Shown: positions 16,637 through 23,642 of the stretch, piece after piece
Numbering within the stretch: position 1 is the stretch's first letter
How the letters are laid out: each line of letters starts with the position of its first letter
From: a virus
Virus record (IMG/VR): IMGVR_UViG_3300050166_000081
Location: 1 to 52,955 of that record
DNA: 52,955 nucleotides
Reading direction: 5' to 3' (one strand)
The notes under the pieces: generated by a model
The model's database searches: none
What the model saw: only the letters and a program-made list of their open reading frames with translations
What the model was told of the DNA's origin: nothing
Translations under genes and position numbers: made by a program

Positions 16637-16863
16637 TGATCTCTCACATTCAAAACTGCTACTTCATAAGCAGAGAAAGTAATATAATTTATGCTAATCT
16701 GGTTGACGGAGAGAAAGTACCATTAATCAGGTTAAAGCAAAAATTCATAGATATTACGATACTTGGTGGTCAATCTTTTGACTACATGAATAGGTATTTA
16801 GAAATGTTCCCTAACCTATGGGAGCCAGTTCAGGAAGAACAAAAACAATTATCACTTTTTTAA
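16636..16863 (+). CDS. Small protein ending in a sliding-clamp motif
   Basis: A 75-residue protein, N-terminal part beta-rich. The final residues EEQKQLSLF contain QLSLF, which matches the consensus of beta-clamp-binding peptides, at a free C terminus as in several clamp-binding proteins. Family not recognised. Translation is coupled to the preceding gene. Binding to the host DnaN clamp is inferred from the motif. Confidence 0.62.
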   Translation: MISHIQNCYFISRESNIIYANLVDGEKVPLIRLKQKFIDITILGGQSFDYMNRYLEMFPNLWEPVQEEQKQLSLF

Positions 16864-16875
16864 AACGAGAAAAAC

Positions 16876-17079
16876 ATGGGACTAAAATTAAAACCTAAGA
16901 AGCCACGCTGTTATAACTGCAAATATGCAGGAAAACAATTTAAAGTAGGAAGTTTTACTTACTTACACTGTGAAGATGAAAAACAATATCCAAAAGAAAA
17001 ATGGGAAAATGGCGAGTTGACCGCTTGGGATTCACTACAAAAATTTAGTGATAGTTGTAAGTTTCACGAGTTCAAATAG
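16876..17079 (+). CDS. Small putative zinc-binding protein
   Basis: A 67-residue protein with Cys12, Cys15, Cys32 and Cys61 in the pattern CYNC...HCEDE...SCKFHEF, likely to bind one zinc ion. Very basic N terminus (GLKLKPKKPR). No named family recognised. Confidence 0.6.
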   Translation: MGLKLKPKKPRCYNCKYAGKQFKVGSFTYLHCEDEKQYPKEKWENGELTAWDSLQKFSDSCKFHEFK

Positions 17080-17103
17080 AAATAACCAAAAAAAATAGAA
17101 ACC

Positions 17104-17577
17104 ATGAACAGAGAAATAAAATTTAGAGGATTAAGCCTAATAAATAACACATGGGTATTTGGATTTTATAATAAATCTAGACTGTCTTGTCAATTTGAAA
17201 AAATCACTTCGTCTGATAAAATATTATCTGGAGACGATAACTTATTTGTATTTCCTGATACTGTTGGTCAATTCACAGGCCTAAAAGACAAAAATGGAGT
17301 TGAAATTTATGAAGGAGATATTGTTGAGTTCGTTGGCGGAACTTGTGATTTTCTTACAGATAATTATTCAAGACACAGCATAGGAAAAGTATTAGCTGTA
17401 AAATTATTAAAAAGCGGTTTTACTTTAATTCCTACTCCTGCCAATTATAAATCAGAAACTCCAAATACTTGTGGCTTTATCGGAAATTATCAATTATGGA
17501 ATAATGCCAGAAGTTTAAATATCATCGGCAATATCTATCAAAACCAAGAACTTTTAAATAATAACCAAATCAAATAG
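17104..17577 (+). CDS. YopX-family protein
   Basis: A 157-residue protein beginning MNREIKFRGL and containing VGQFTGLKDKNGVEIYEGDIVEF and NIIGNIYQN, the signature of YopX (first described in Bacillus phage SPbeta). It is a small beta-barrel common in phage accessory regions; function unknown. It opens a run of small accessory genes. Confidence 0.88.
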   Translation: MNREIKFRGLSLINNTWVFGFYNKSRLSCQFEKITSSDKILSGDDNLFVFPDTVGQFTGLKDKNGVEIYEGDIVEFVGGTCDFLTDNYSRHSIGKVLAVKLLKSGFTLIPTPANYKSETPNTCGFIGNYQLWNNARSLNIIGNIYQNQELLNNNQIK

Positions 17578-17581
17578 ACAC

Positions 17582-17998
17582 ATGAAAGCAATAGTAAAAA
17601 TTGAAAAAGAAGTTGAATTAAAAACCTTAGTCGTAAAAGCAGGAGTTAGATATTACGAAGATGCAACCGTTAATGGTGTTGAAGACACAGAAGGTAATTT
17701 AATACCTTGTAAACAAGGCGAATTGTGGTGCCCAATTATTGACCTTGATAGCGGGATAATTACCAATTGGAAAGAAGGTGTAAAAGCTAAAGTACACTAT
17801 AAAGTTTGCGATGCAGGAAGCTATTATTTGCAAGACGAAGAAGGAAATACTGTTTTATCTATTGAAGAAAATTATGTTCCAGACATTATGTGTCCGGGAG
17901 GTCGAGGTTATGGAGATTACATAATTATGGATATTGACGAAAATGGGCAAATTGCTAACTGGAAAATAACCCTTGATGGATTTATTGATGAAGATTAA
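17582..17998 (+). CDS. Hypothetical acidic beta-rich protein
   Basis: A 138-residue acidic protein with several xGxI/WxV strand repeats (LWCPIIDLDSGIITNW, GQIANWKITLDGFIDED). Not assigned to a family. Four bases after the YopX gene. Confidence 0.6.
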   Translation: MKAIVKIEKEVELKTLVVKAGVRYYEDATVNGVEDTEGNLIPCKQGELWCPIIDLDSGIITNWKEGVKAKVHYKVCDAGSYYLQDEEGNTVLSIEENYVPDIMCPGGRGYGDYIIMDIDENGQIANWKITLDGFIDED

Positions 17999-18025
17999 AA
18001 ACAATTTTAAATTAAACTCAAACCC

Positions 18026-18229
18026 ATGAAACAAATACTAGACCTTTTAAAAGAAATCGACGATGCCAATCCAGAAAACAAACTTTGCAGCATTAAATTC
18101 TATCAGGATGAAAGCGGAGTTATTTATAACGAAGAAACAGAAATAGCTGGATTCGATACTTGCGAAGAAGCTGTTGCCCAATTAACGGATATTCTAAACA
18201 TTCATCTTAAATCAAAAGCTAGTGCGTAA
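18026..18229 (+). CDS. Hypothetical small acidic protein
   Basis: A 67-residue acidic protein (MKQILDLLKEIDDANPENKL...), no family recognised. Its end overlaps the start of the metallopeptidase-like gene by eight bases. Confidence 0.58.
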   Translation: MKQILDLLKEIDDANPENKLCSIKFYQDESGVIYNEETEIAGFDTCEEAVAQLTDILNIHLKSKASA

Positions 18230-18557
18230 AGAGACAATTGAAATTCCTATTTACGAGTGTAAGTTAACTATGATACTGGATGACGACTTCTCTTATATTC
18301 AGAAAGAATATAAAATAGAAAAAGACTTATCTAATTACGGCGCTGTAACTCTAGATAAAGAAGCTGGATTTAGAAATTATGTCGTGTCTTTTACTGACAA
18401 AAATCACTTAAGCAATATAGCACACGAAATAGTTCATATAAAGAACGCGATATATTTAGATTGTGCTATGAAGCTAGATAGGGAAAAAGATGAACACGAA
18501 GCTTACCTAACTGGTTGGCTATTTAACGAAATTGATAAATTTTTAAAAAAGAATTAA
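18222..18557 (+). CDS. Minimal HExxH metallopeptidase-like protein
   Basis: A 111-residue protein with GTG start. It carries AHEIVHIKN, a perfect HExxH zinc motif, and about 25-30 residues later DEHEAYLTGWLF, whose Glu could be the third ligand, as in gluzincin-type minimal peptidases found in phages. The N-terminal half is beta-rich. The GTG start overlaps the preceding gene. Peptidase activity and target are inferred; it could act on a host defence or regulatory protein. Confidence 0.68.
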   Translation: MRKETIEIPIYECKLTMILDDDFSYIQKEYKIEKDLSNYGAVTLDKEAGFRNYVVSFTDKNHLSNIAHEIVHIKNAIYLDCAMKLDREKDEHEAYLTGWLFNEIDKFLKKN

Positions 18558-18560
18558 ACT

Positions 18561-18770
18561 ATGGAATACAAAGTAAAATTACAACCGCCTCTAATGCCTG
18601 ATTACATAAGTACTGAAACAAATCCAAGAAAGAGAGGTAGAGGATTTCAAGACAGTAAAATAAGCGTTTGCGAATTAACAAAAGAACAAGCCGAAGAATT
18701 TGGCGAGTTAATGAAACAAGCATTTATTAAGCACCATAAGGAACGTGTCGCAATGGATAAAAACATTTAA
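18561..18770 (+). CDS. Hypothetical small protein
   Basis: A 69-residue protein with an Arg/Gly stretch (NPRKRGRGFQDSK) and a helical C terminus (ELTKEQAEEFGELMKQAF). No family recognised. Confidence 0.58.
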   Translation: MEYKVKLQPPLMPDYISTETNPRKRGRGFQDSKISVCELTKEQAEEFGELMKQAFIKHHKERVAMDKNI

Positions 18771-18783
18771 AAAGAAATAAGAT

Positions 18784-19023
18784 ATGATTTTAGAATTAAG
18801 AATTTTCGCTTTTTGGCTATGCTTACTTTCATTTTTTTATGTAGTGGCAAGATTAGACCACCATTTTAGCCAAACCAATGTTTACTTTAAGTTTTATGAT
18901 AGTATGATTCATACTGTATATTATACTATTAAAATATTTGGGTTTATCATATTAGGCTTTTGGATTTTCATTCAATTTACCAACTATTTTTTTAAAGGAG
19001 AATTTATATTTATAAATAGTTAA
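18784..19023 (+). CDS. Small two-helix membrane protein
   Basis: A 79-residue protein with two hydrophobic segments, about 6-24 (IFAFWLCLLSFFYVVARL) and 47-67 (IKIFGFIILGFWIFIQF). Early-region membrane protein of unknown role. Confidence 0.62.
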   Translation: MILELRIFAFWLCLLSFFYVVARLDHHFSQTNVYFKFYDSMIHTVYYTIKIFGFIILGFWIFIQFTNYFFKGEFIFINS

Positions 19024-19036
19024 AGACAAAGTAATT

Positions 19037-19324
19037 ATGAAACTATTTTTATTAACACAAAATGTAGTAGACGGATACGATACTTATGATTCTGTAATTG
19101 TTTCTGCTGAAAATGAAACAGACGCAAGAAATATACACCCATCTACTTTTGTTACCCATGTTACTAATGGCCAATGGCATGGTACTTGTTCAAAAGGCGT
19201 AGAATACGAGACTGAGTCTTATGATTGGGTTGAATATTCACAAACTCATCGTATAAACGTTGAATACTTAGGAGAAACAGAAAAAGATAGAGGGGTTATT
19301 TTAGCTTCTTTTAATGCTGGATAA
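19037..19324 (+). CDS. Hypothetical protein of the accessory block
   Basis: A 95-residue protein. MKLFLLTQNVVDGYDTYDSVIVSAENETDARNIHP-type N termini occur in many small phage proteins of unknown function; a Tyr/Trp-rich end follows. No enzyme motif. Confidence 0.6.
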   Translation: MKLFLLTQNVVDGYDTYDSVIVSAENETDARNIHPSTFVTHVTNGQWHGTCSKGVEYETESYDWVEYSQTHRINVEYLGETEKDRGVILASFNAG

Positions 19325-19348
19325 TAGTAATTTAAAAAGACAAATAAG

Positions 19349-19462
19349 ATGAAAAAATATAGATTTAGGGAACGTGTTATTACTATTATAATATGCATAT
19401 TATTACTATTACAAATGTCAAACATAATAATCGGTATTAATAAATTACTAATTAATAAATAG
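19349..19462 (+). CDS. Very small membrane protein (37 residues)
   Basis: Reads MKKYRFRERVITIIICILLL and continues LQMSNIIIGINKLLINK: a basic start followed by one transmembrane helix. Its TAG stop touches the next ATG at 19463, supporting real translation. Family unknown. Confidence 0.5.
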   Translation: MKKYRFRERVITIIICILLLLQMSNIIIGINKLLINK

Positions 19463-19876
19463 ATGAAAAAACTAATATCAATGACCGACTTTGTGTTGGA
19501 TTTAGAAAAATCAGATGAATATAAAAATTGGGGAACCGAATCAGATGAATGGTTTAATAGATGTACATATTATGCAAACTTCTTAAAACAACCTCTTGAA
19601 ATAGGAATGTTTGTTCCAGTAGATGAAGACGGAAATATTTTGGACGAACCACATAATTTTGGATTGTTGCATACCTATCCAACAGGCAATAAATTAATGG
19701 ACTTAACTTTTGAACTAGCTTTGAAATACCAAAAAGCTAAGGAAAAAGTTTTGCTTATAGGAATTAAGATAGACGCTGTAAAATACCATGTTTCAATGGG
19801 AAGAAATGTTGAATACTTTGCGTCTTTTAGTGGATTAGAACTAACCGAATCAGCAATCAAACAATTAGGACTATGA
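19463..19876 (+). CDS. Hypothetical protein
   Basis: A 137-residue protein starting MKKLISMTDFVLDLE, with an acidic, aromatic first half and a helical second half. Such proteins recur in Bacteroidota phage accessory regions; function unknown. Ends overlapping the next gene by four bases (ATGA). Confidence 0.62.
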   Translation: MKKLISMTDFVLDLEKSDEYKNWGTESDEWFNRCTYYANFLKQPLEIGMFVPVDEDGNILDEPHNFGLLHTYPTGNKLMDLTFELALKYQKAKEKVLLIGIKIDAVKYHVSMGRNVEYFASFSGLELTESAIKQLGL

Positions 19877-20247
19877 AAGCACAAGAATTAAGAATTAGAA
19901 ATTTAGTTGAATGCTTCGAAACAAGAGAAGTAGTTGCTATTAAAAAGAATAAAATAAAAGTACAACACGAATCAAAAAAAGGGCATTTTATTATTGAATG
20001 GGTTCCTATCGATTCATTATCACTAAAACCAATCCCAATAACGGAAGAATGGTTATTGAAGTTTGGATTTGAATCTAACCCGTATCAAGATAGATACGAA
20101 AAAAGAGATATACATATTGAATGTATCAAAACAAGCGGAACAACTAAATTATGGATTGAAAAAATGGCACACATTAAATACTTCCACCAACTTCAAAACC
20201 TTTACTTCGCATTAAGTGGAGAGGAATTAACTATTAAAGAAAATTAA
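19873..20247 (+). CDS. Conserved Bacteroidota phage protein
   Basis: A 124-residue protein. ELRIRNLVE near the start, PIPITEEWLLKFGFE in the middle and YFHQLQNLYFALSGEEL at the end form a pattern I recognise from many Bacteroidota prophage proteins without assigned function. Coupled by ATGA overlap to the preceding gene. Confidence 0.7.
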   Translation: MKAQELRIRNLVECFETREVVAIKKNKIKVQHESKKGHFIIEWVPIDSLSLKPIPITEEWLLKFGFESNPYQDRYEKRDIHIECIKTSGTTKLWIEKMAHIKYFHQLQNLYFALSGEELTIKEN

Positions 20248-20276
20248 TATATTTACATCAACCTAAATTTTAAACC

Positions 20277-20492
20277 ATGAAAAAATTCATTGCCCTTGGA
20301 ATGTTGCTTGTTTTAGCATCATGTTCAAAAGATTCGCCTAATTGTGATGCAGAAAAAGCATCAATAACTAAAGATTATGAAGCAAAAATGGACTATGTAC
20401 GCAATAATCCTGGACCAACAGGAATTGATTACAGGCAAATAACATTACTTCAAACAGAAATGTCAAAAAAGATAGCCGCCGCTTGTAATTAG
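20277..20492 (+). CDS. Small lipoprotein
   Basis: A 71-residue protein with a lipoprotein signal peptide; lipobox LASC with Cys16, giving a mature protein of about 56 residues with two further cysteines (about 23 and 70). Last gene before the terminator closing the early region. A surface-located role such as superinfection exclusion is possible but only by analogy with other phage lipoproteins. Confidence 0.72.
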   Translation: MKKFIALGMLLVLASCSKDSPNCDAEKASITKDYEAKMDYVRNNPGPTGIDYRQITLLQTEMSKKIAAACN

Positions 20493-20517
20493 TTAAATAT
20501 CTAAAAATCAAATAAAT

Positions 20518-20545
20518 AGCCACTCATAATCGGGTGGCTTTTTTT
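20518..20545 (+). terminator. Terminator ending the early region
   Basis: AGCCAC (20518-20523) pairs with GTGGCT (20534-20539), followed by seven T. It separates the early genes from the first late promoter. Confidence 0.8.
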
Positions 20546-20563
20546 ATGCCTTGTTTTAAATAA

Positions 20564-20604
20564 GAACATATTTTGTTTAAAATAAAACAAATTTTGTTAC
20601 TTTG
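20564..20604 (+). promoter_or_regulatory. Late promoter A (tandem motif)
   Basis: AACATATTTTGTT at 20565-20577 is followed 21 bases later by AACAAATTTTGTTACTTTG (20586-20604), which ends in a one-base-short version of the TAnnTTTG -7 box. The predicted start is near 20611, 30 bases upstream of the methyltransferase ATG. The same motif precedes three other late units. Confidence 0.7.
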
Positions 20605-20640
20605 TTGCATCTTATTTCCAAAAGAAACAAAAAACATACT

Positions 20641-22110
20641 ATGTCAGAGCAACTTATCACATCAAGGGTATTAAAAACGGTTCCAATAAAATGGGAAGAA
20701 TTACAATTTGTACAGCAAGAAAACTTCAAGGAGTGGAATAATAACGGCGATAAAAAGCTATTGGATTCAATACTAAAATATCAGTTTGTTGATCCATTTA
20801 AGGTTTGGGAAAGCGAAGGCAAGTTATATTGTTTAGATGGTCGCCACCGGTTCTTAGATTTACAGAAAGCAAAAGAAAGTGGCGTTGATGTTCCTGTTAT
20901 GCTTCCAGCTACTTTTATTGATTGTAGCAATATCAAAGAAGCTGCCGAATTGGTTTTGGTGTATTCATCTGCCTATGCAAAAATAACCCAACAAGGATTA
21001 CTTGATTTTGTACAAAATTTTGATTTGGATTTTCCAGAGATGCAATCGATGTTAAATATTCCTGAATTTGATGAAATTGCATTCCAGGGAATGTTGAATA
21101 ATTCAGGAAGCAATACTGAAAAAATAATTCCATCATCATTAAAAGATAGCTTTATTTTTCCTCCATTTTCTATTTTAGATACACGTTCAGGAGTTTGGCA
21201 AGAACGTAAGCGTAAGTGGGTAGAGCTTGGTTTTAATTCGCAAGAAACACGCGAAGATGTAGAATTGATTGCTAAAAGCGGTCAGTCAACAGGCATTTAT
21301 GAATTACGTAATAAAATGCGCGAATCATTACAGAGAGAGCCTAGCTGGGATGAAATTATAGATTATGCCAAACAAAAAGGAATGCACGTTTATGAAGGTG
21401 CGAGTATCTTCGATCCTGTTCTATGTGAATTGTCCTATCGTTGGTTTTGTACAGACGGAGGAAGAATACTAGACCCATTTGCTGGTGGGTCCGTTCGTGG
21501 TATTGTTGCTGGTGTACTTGGGTATCAATATGCTGGAATTGATTTGCGTTTGGATCAAGTGGAAGCGAACAGAAAACAAGCTTCTATTTTGGATGTTAAA
21601 AACGTAGATTGGTTTGATGGTGATAGCAATGAAGTGCTCGATGAGGTAGAATTCAAAGACTTCGACTTCGTTTATTCTTGCCCACCGTATGCTGACCTTG
21701 AAAAGTATAGTGACGACCCGAAAGACTTATCTAATATGGATTATGCCGATTTCAAAGAAGTTTACTTTTCAATCATTAAAAAATCAGTTGCTCAACTAAG
21801 ATACGACCGTTTTGCGTGTTTCGTTGTTGGTGATGTGCGCGATAAAAAAGGTTTCTATTACAATTTCGTGAGCGATACTATTCAGGCATTTAAAGATGCT
21901 GGAATGGAGTTATATAATGAAATAATTTTGGTTAACGTTGTCGGTTCCTTAGCGGTTCGTGTAAGGCGCCAATTCAATGGAGGTCGTAAGGTTGGTAAAA
22001 TGCATCAAAACGTTTTAGTTTTCTACAAAGGAGACCCAAAAAAGATAAAAGAAAACTTCCCAGAATTAAACATTGGAGATGATTTTGAAAATATAAATCA
22101 AGAAATATAG
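20641..22110 (+). CDS. ParB-domain DNA methyltransferase
   Basis: A 489-residue fusion. N-terminal ParB/Srx-like domain with DGRHR at 66-70; C-terminal amino-methyltransferase with SAM motif I DPFAGGS near 278 and catalytic motif IV SCPPY at 346-350, order as in N4-cytosine/N6-adenine enzymes. Such fusions often lie beside phage terminase genes and may protect phage DNA from restriction or mark it for packaging (inference). ATG at 20641 is chosen because an upstream TTG at 20602 lies within the promoter. Confidence 0.85.
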   Translation: MSEQLITSRVLKTVPIKWEELQFVQQENFKEWNNNGDKKLLDSILKYQFVDPFKVWESEGKLYCLDGRHRFLDLQKAKESGVDVPVMLPATFIDCSNIKEAAELVLVYSSAYAKITQQGLLDFVQNFDLDFPEMQSMLNIPEFDEIAFQGMLNNSGSNTEKIIPSSLKDSFIFPPFSILDTRSGVWQERKRKWVELGFNSQETREDVELIAKSGQSTGIYELRNKMRESLQREPSWDEIIDYAKQKGMHVYEGASIFDPVLCELSYRWFCTDGGRILDPFAGGSVRGIVAGVLGYQYAGIDLRLDQVEANRKQASILDVKNVDWFDGDSNEVLDEVEFKDFDFVYSCPPYADLEKYSDDPKDLSNMDYADFKEVYFSIIKKSVAQLRYDRFACFVVGDVRDKKGFYYNFVSDTIQAFKDAGMELYNEIILVNVVGSLAVRVRRQFNGGRKVGKMHQNVLVFYKGDPKKIKENFPELNIGDDFENINQEI

Positions 22111-22117
22111 TGTTTAA

Positions 22118-22152
22118 AGTTTTGCTTACTTTTACTGCCATTAAGCAAAACT
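22118..22152. repeat. Perfect 11-bp inverted repeat
   Basis: AGTTTTGCTTA (22118-22128) and TAAGCAAAACT (22142-22152) with a 13-base loop, between the methyltransferase and the next gene. No T-tract follows. The left arm plus loop, TTTTGCTTACTTTTA, looks like a weak copy of the late promoter motif. Confidence 0.5.
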
Positions 22153-22161
22153 AAATTAAAG

Positions 22162-22398
22162 ATGGCAGAAACTAATTATCAAATACTTATTGAGATGAGA
22201 AATTCTATTATCGAATATTTAGAAGCAGAAAAAGAAATAAACGAAAAGGCATTAACTGCTTATGATCCAAAACCAATTCAGGATCAAGACGCAGAAATTA
22301 GAATAATGCGCGAGAAAGAGGCAATAAAACTCCGAGATAGGATAACTGAACTGTCCCGTCACATTTCGGTTATTAAACGAATGTTTCCCAATAATTAA
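22162..22398 (+). CDS. Hypothetical helical protein before TerS
   Basis: A 78-residue, highly charged helical protein (EMRNSIIEYLEAEKEINEKAL...), probably coiled coil. Precedes the small terminase by five bases; packaging accessory by position only. Confidence 0.6.
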   Translation: MAETNYQILIEMRNSIIEYLEAEKEINEKALTAYDPKPIQDQDAEIRIMREKEAIKLRDRITELSRHISVIKRMFPNN

Positions 22399-22403
22399 TT
22401 AGC

Positions 22404-22856
22404 ATGGCAGGTATAAATAGAGCTTCAAAGCTGGAAACAGAAAAGCGTGTTTTTACTATTCAGGGCTGGATAATTAATGGGATTCAAGACTATTTAATCT
22501 TAAAAAATATTGAGCAGGAGTGGGGTGTTTGTAGACGCCAAAGTAAAAACTTACTTCAAAAGGCTTATAAAATTTGGCACGAGGACCAGGAAGCAACAAT
22601 AGAACAAAAAAGAGCTCTTCGCATAGCTGAATTAAAGCAAAACATTAGATCGATGAAAGAGCAGTATCGAGGTACTCCTCAAGGAATGACTGCTATAAAT
22701 CAAATTCAAAAGGAAATCAATAAACTAGAAGGCATTTATCCATCACGAAAGATTGTTCTCCAAGGAGATGAAGATAAGCCTTTAGTGATTAATAATTCTG
22801 CTGATAGAGAGTTAAGAATTAAGCAGTTGATTGAAAAGGCAACAAAAATAGGGTAA
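22404..22856 (+). CDS. Terminase small subunit-like protein
   Basis: A 150-residue protein: N-terminal HTH-like region (FTIQGWIINGIQDYLILKNI...WGVCRRQSKNLL), then a coiled-coil oligomerisation region (KRALRIAELKQNIRSMKEQY) and INKLEGIYPSRKIVLQG. This layout and the size suit a TerS that recognises the packaging site. TerL lies 1.2 kb downstream, with the RNA locus in between, which is unusual. Confidence 0.72.
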   Translation: MAGINRASKLETEKRVFTIQGWIINGIQDYLILKNIEQEWGVCRRQSKNLLQKAYKIWHEDQEATIEQKRALRIAELKQNIRSMKEQYRGTPQGMTAINQIQKEINKLEGIYPSRKIVLQGDEDKPLVINNSADRELRIKQLIEKATKIG

Positions 22857-22876
22857 CTATTTTTTTGAATATTTAA

Positions 22877-22918
22877 GAACATATTTTGTTATGTATTAAA
22901 CATATTTTGTTACTTTTG
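22877..22918 (+). promoter_or_regulatory. Late promoter B, drives the tRNA locus
   Basis: Two copies 21 bases apart: AACATATTTTGTTA (22878-22891) and AACATATTTTGTTACTTTTG (22899-22918), the latter ending in a perfect -7 box TACTTTTG (22911-22918). The first tRNA begins 12 bases later. Confidence 0.78.
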
Positions 22919-22929
22919 AAAAATCAAAT

Positions 22930-23002
22930 CGCGAGATAGAGCAGAGGCTAGCTCGTCGGGCTCATAACTCGAAGGTCGTGGGTTCGAATCCTACTCTCGC
23001 TA
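22930..23002 (+). tRNA. tRNA-Met(CAU), initiator-like
   Basis: Full 73-base cloverleaf. Acceptor CGCGAGA/TCTCGCT leaves the first pair as a C-T mismatch; D stem GAGC/GCTC carries A11-U24; anticodon arm TCGGG-CTCATAA-CTCGA has two G-C pairs and a G-U next to the loop; T arm GTGGG-TTCGAAT-CCTAC. An unpaired 1-72 position, A11-U24 and a G-rich anticodon stem are marks of bacterial initiator tRNA, and much of the sequence follows E. coli tRNA-fMet. No CCA is encoded. Confidence 0.88.
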
Positions 23003-23004
23003 CT

Positions 23005-23024
23005 AAGTTGATTGGGGTCAACTT
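23005..23024 (+). other. Hairpin after tRNA-Met
   Basis: AAGTTGA (23005-23011) and TCAACTT (23018-23024) form a perfect 7-bp stem two bases after the tRNA, perhaps a processing signal. The remaining bases to 23079 hold no gene that I can support. Confidence 0.5.
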
Positions 23025-23079
23025 TAAACATAGTCACGTTCTTACAACAATTCATTCAAAGGATTTGGGATATTTTTTT

Positions 23080-23114
23080 ACTTCGGGTTTTTATTATGTT
23101 TTCCGAAGTTTTTT
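23080..23114 (+). terminator. Terminator between tRNA-Met and the tRNA-Leu-like gene
   Basis: ACTTCGG (23080-23086) and CCGAAGT (23103-23109) form a perfect stem followed by six T (23109-23114). It would end many transcripts from late promoter B after the first tRNA, letting only a part reach the downstream RNAs and terminase. Confidence 0.65.
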
Positions 23115-23116
23115 AA

Positions 23117-23263
23117 GGCTAAGTGGCGGAATTGGTAGACGTAAAGGGTGGCATTTATGTCTAAAATTTATTCTTATTTACCAAAATAGAATAAACTAAA
23201 ACACTCTTCTAGATTGGTATATTCTAGTACTAAGATTTATAGGTTCGAATCCTATCTTAGCCA
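23117..23263 (+). tRNA. tRNA-Leu-like gene with expanded interior
   Basis: Acceptor GGCTAAG (23117-23123) and CTTAGCC (23256-23262) pair perfectly; T arm ATAGG-TTCGAAT-CCTAT (23239-23255) is perfect; the D region GGCGGAATTGGTAGACG is typical of tRNA-Leu. Between D and T arms lie about 97 bases instead of about 33, including a strong AU hairpin at 23167-23195. No ordinary anticodon arm with U33 is evident. It may be a tRNA with an intron or giant variable arm, a tRNA-like regulatory RNA, or a broken gene. Confidence 0.6.
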
Positions 23264-23268
23264 CGAAT

Positions 23269-23325
23269 GCAGTTCGATTCTGCTCGCTTATTGAGAATTG
23301 GTATTTAAATGAGGTTCAATTCCTC
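23269..23325 (+). other. Two isolated T-arm-like hairpins
   Basis: GCAG-TTCGATT-CTGC (23269-23283) and GAGG-TTCAATT-CCTC (23311-23325) have the stem and loop of tRNA T arms, but no matching acceptor or anticodon arms could be found around them. They may be remnants of decayed tRNA genes or mimic T arms. Short hairpins follow at 23348-23390, for example GCTTG/CAAGC at 23371-23386. Confidence 0.4.
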
Positions 23326-23391
23326 CTCGCAAGTCGAGATTAGTAGCCCGTGGTATGGGTCAATATGACAGCTTGGAAAGACAAGCAAAAT

Positions 23392-23474
23392 TGAAGTGAT
23401 GGTAAATGTGGTTAAATCAGCAGACTGTAAATCTGTCGCTTTCAGCTTTGGGGGTTCGATTCCCTCCACTTCAA
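23392..23474 (+). tRNA. tRNA-Tyr(GUA)
   Basis: Complete class II cloverleaf of 83 bases. Acceptor TGAAGTG/CACTTCA perfect; anticodon arm GCAGA-CTGTAAA-TCTGT gives GUA; 13-base variable arm; T arm GGGGG-TTCGATT-CCCTC; discriminator A; CCA not encoded. Confidence 0.9.
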
Positions 23475-23492
23475 CAACAAAAGTAATTTATG

Positions 23493-23642
23493 CCGATAAG
23501 TCGGAACATCGAACTTTCTGGTCTTGTAGAATGGGTCATTAAATCATTCGGTGATGTGCGGATTGTAAGTTTGGCGCATAGACAATTTGGATCGTATGGC
23601 GTTAGGATTGAAAGCTTTAACATTTTCTGCTAATTCAATCCT
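23493..23642 (+). ncRNA. Structured RNA with compact three-way junction
   Basis: GTCT (23521-23524) pairs with AGAC (23580-23583); inside are GAATG/CATTC (23529-23533, 23545-23549) and ATGTGC/GCGCAT (23554-23559, 23574-23579), forming a closed three-way junction. It is followed by a long perfect stem AGGATTGAA/TTCAATCCT (23604-23612, 23634-23642). A small CCGA/TCGG hairpin lies at 23493-23504. No known RNA family recognised; it lies between tRNA-Tyr and the next small gene. Confidence 0.45.

Noticed and set aside
20602-20640. Upstream TTG start for the methyltransferase
   Set aside because: Lies inside the -7 region of late promoter A, so it could not be transcribed from there.
23269-23325. 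Two further full tRNA genes
   Set aside because: Only T arms are visible; acceptor partners and anticodon arms could not be found.
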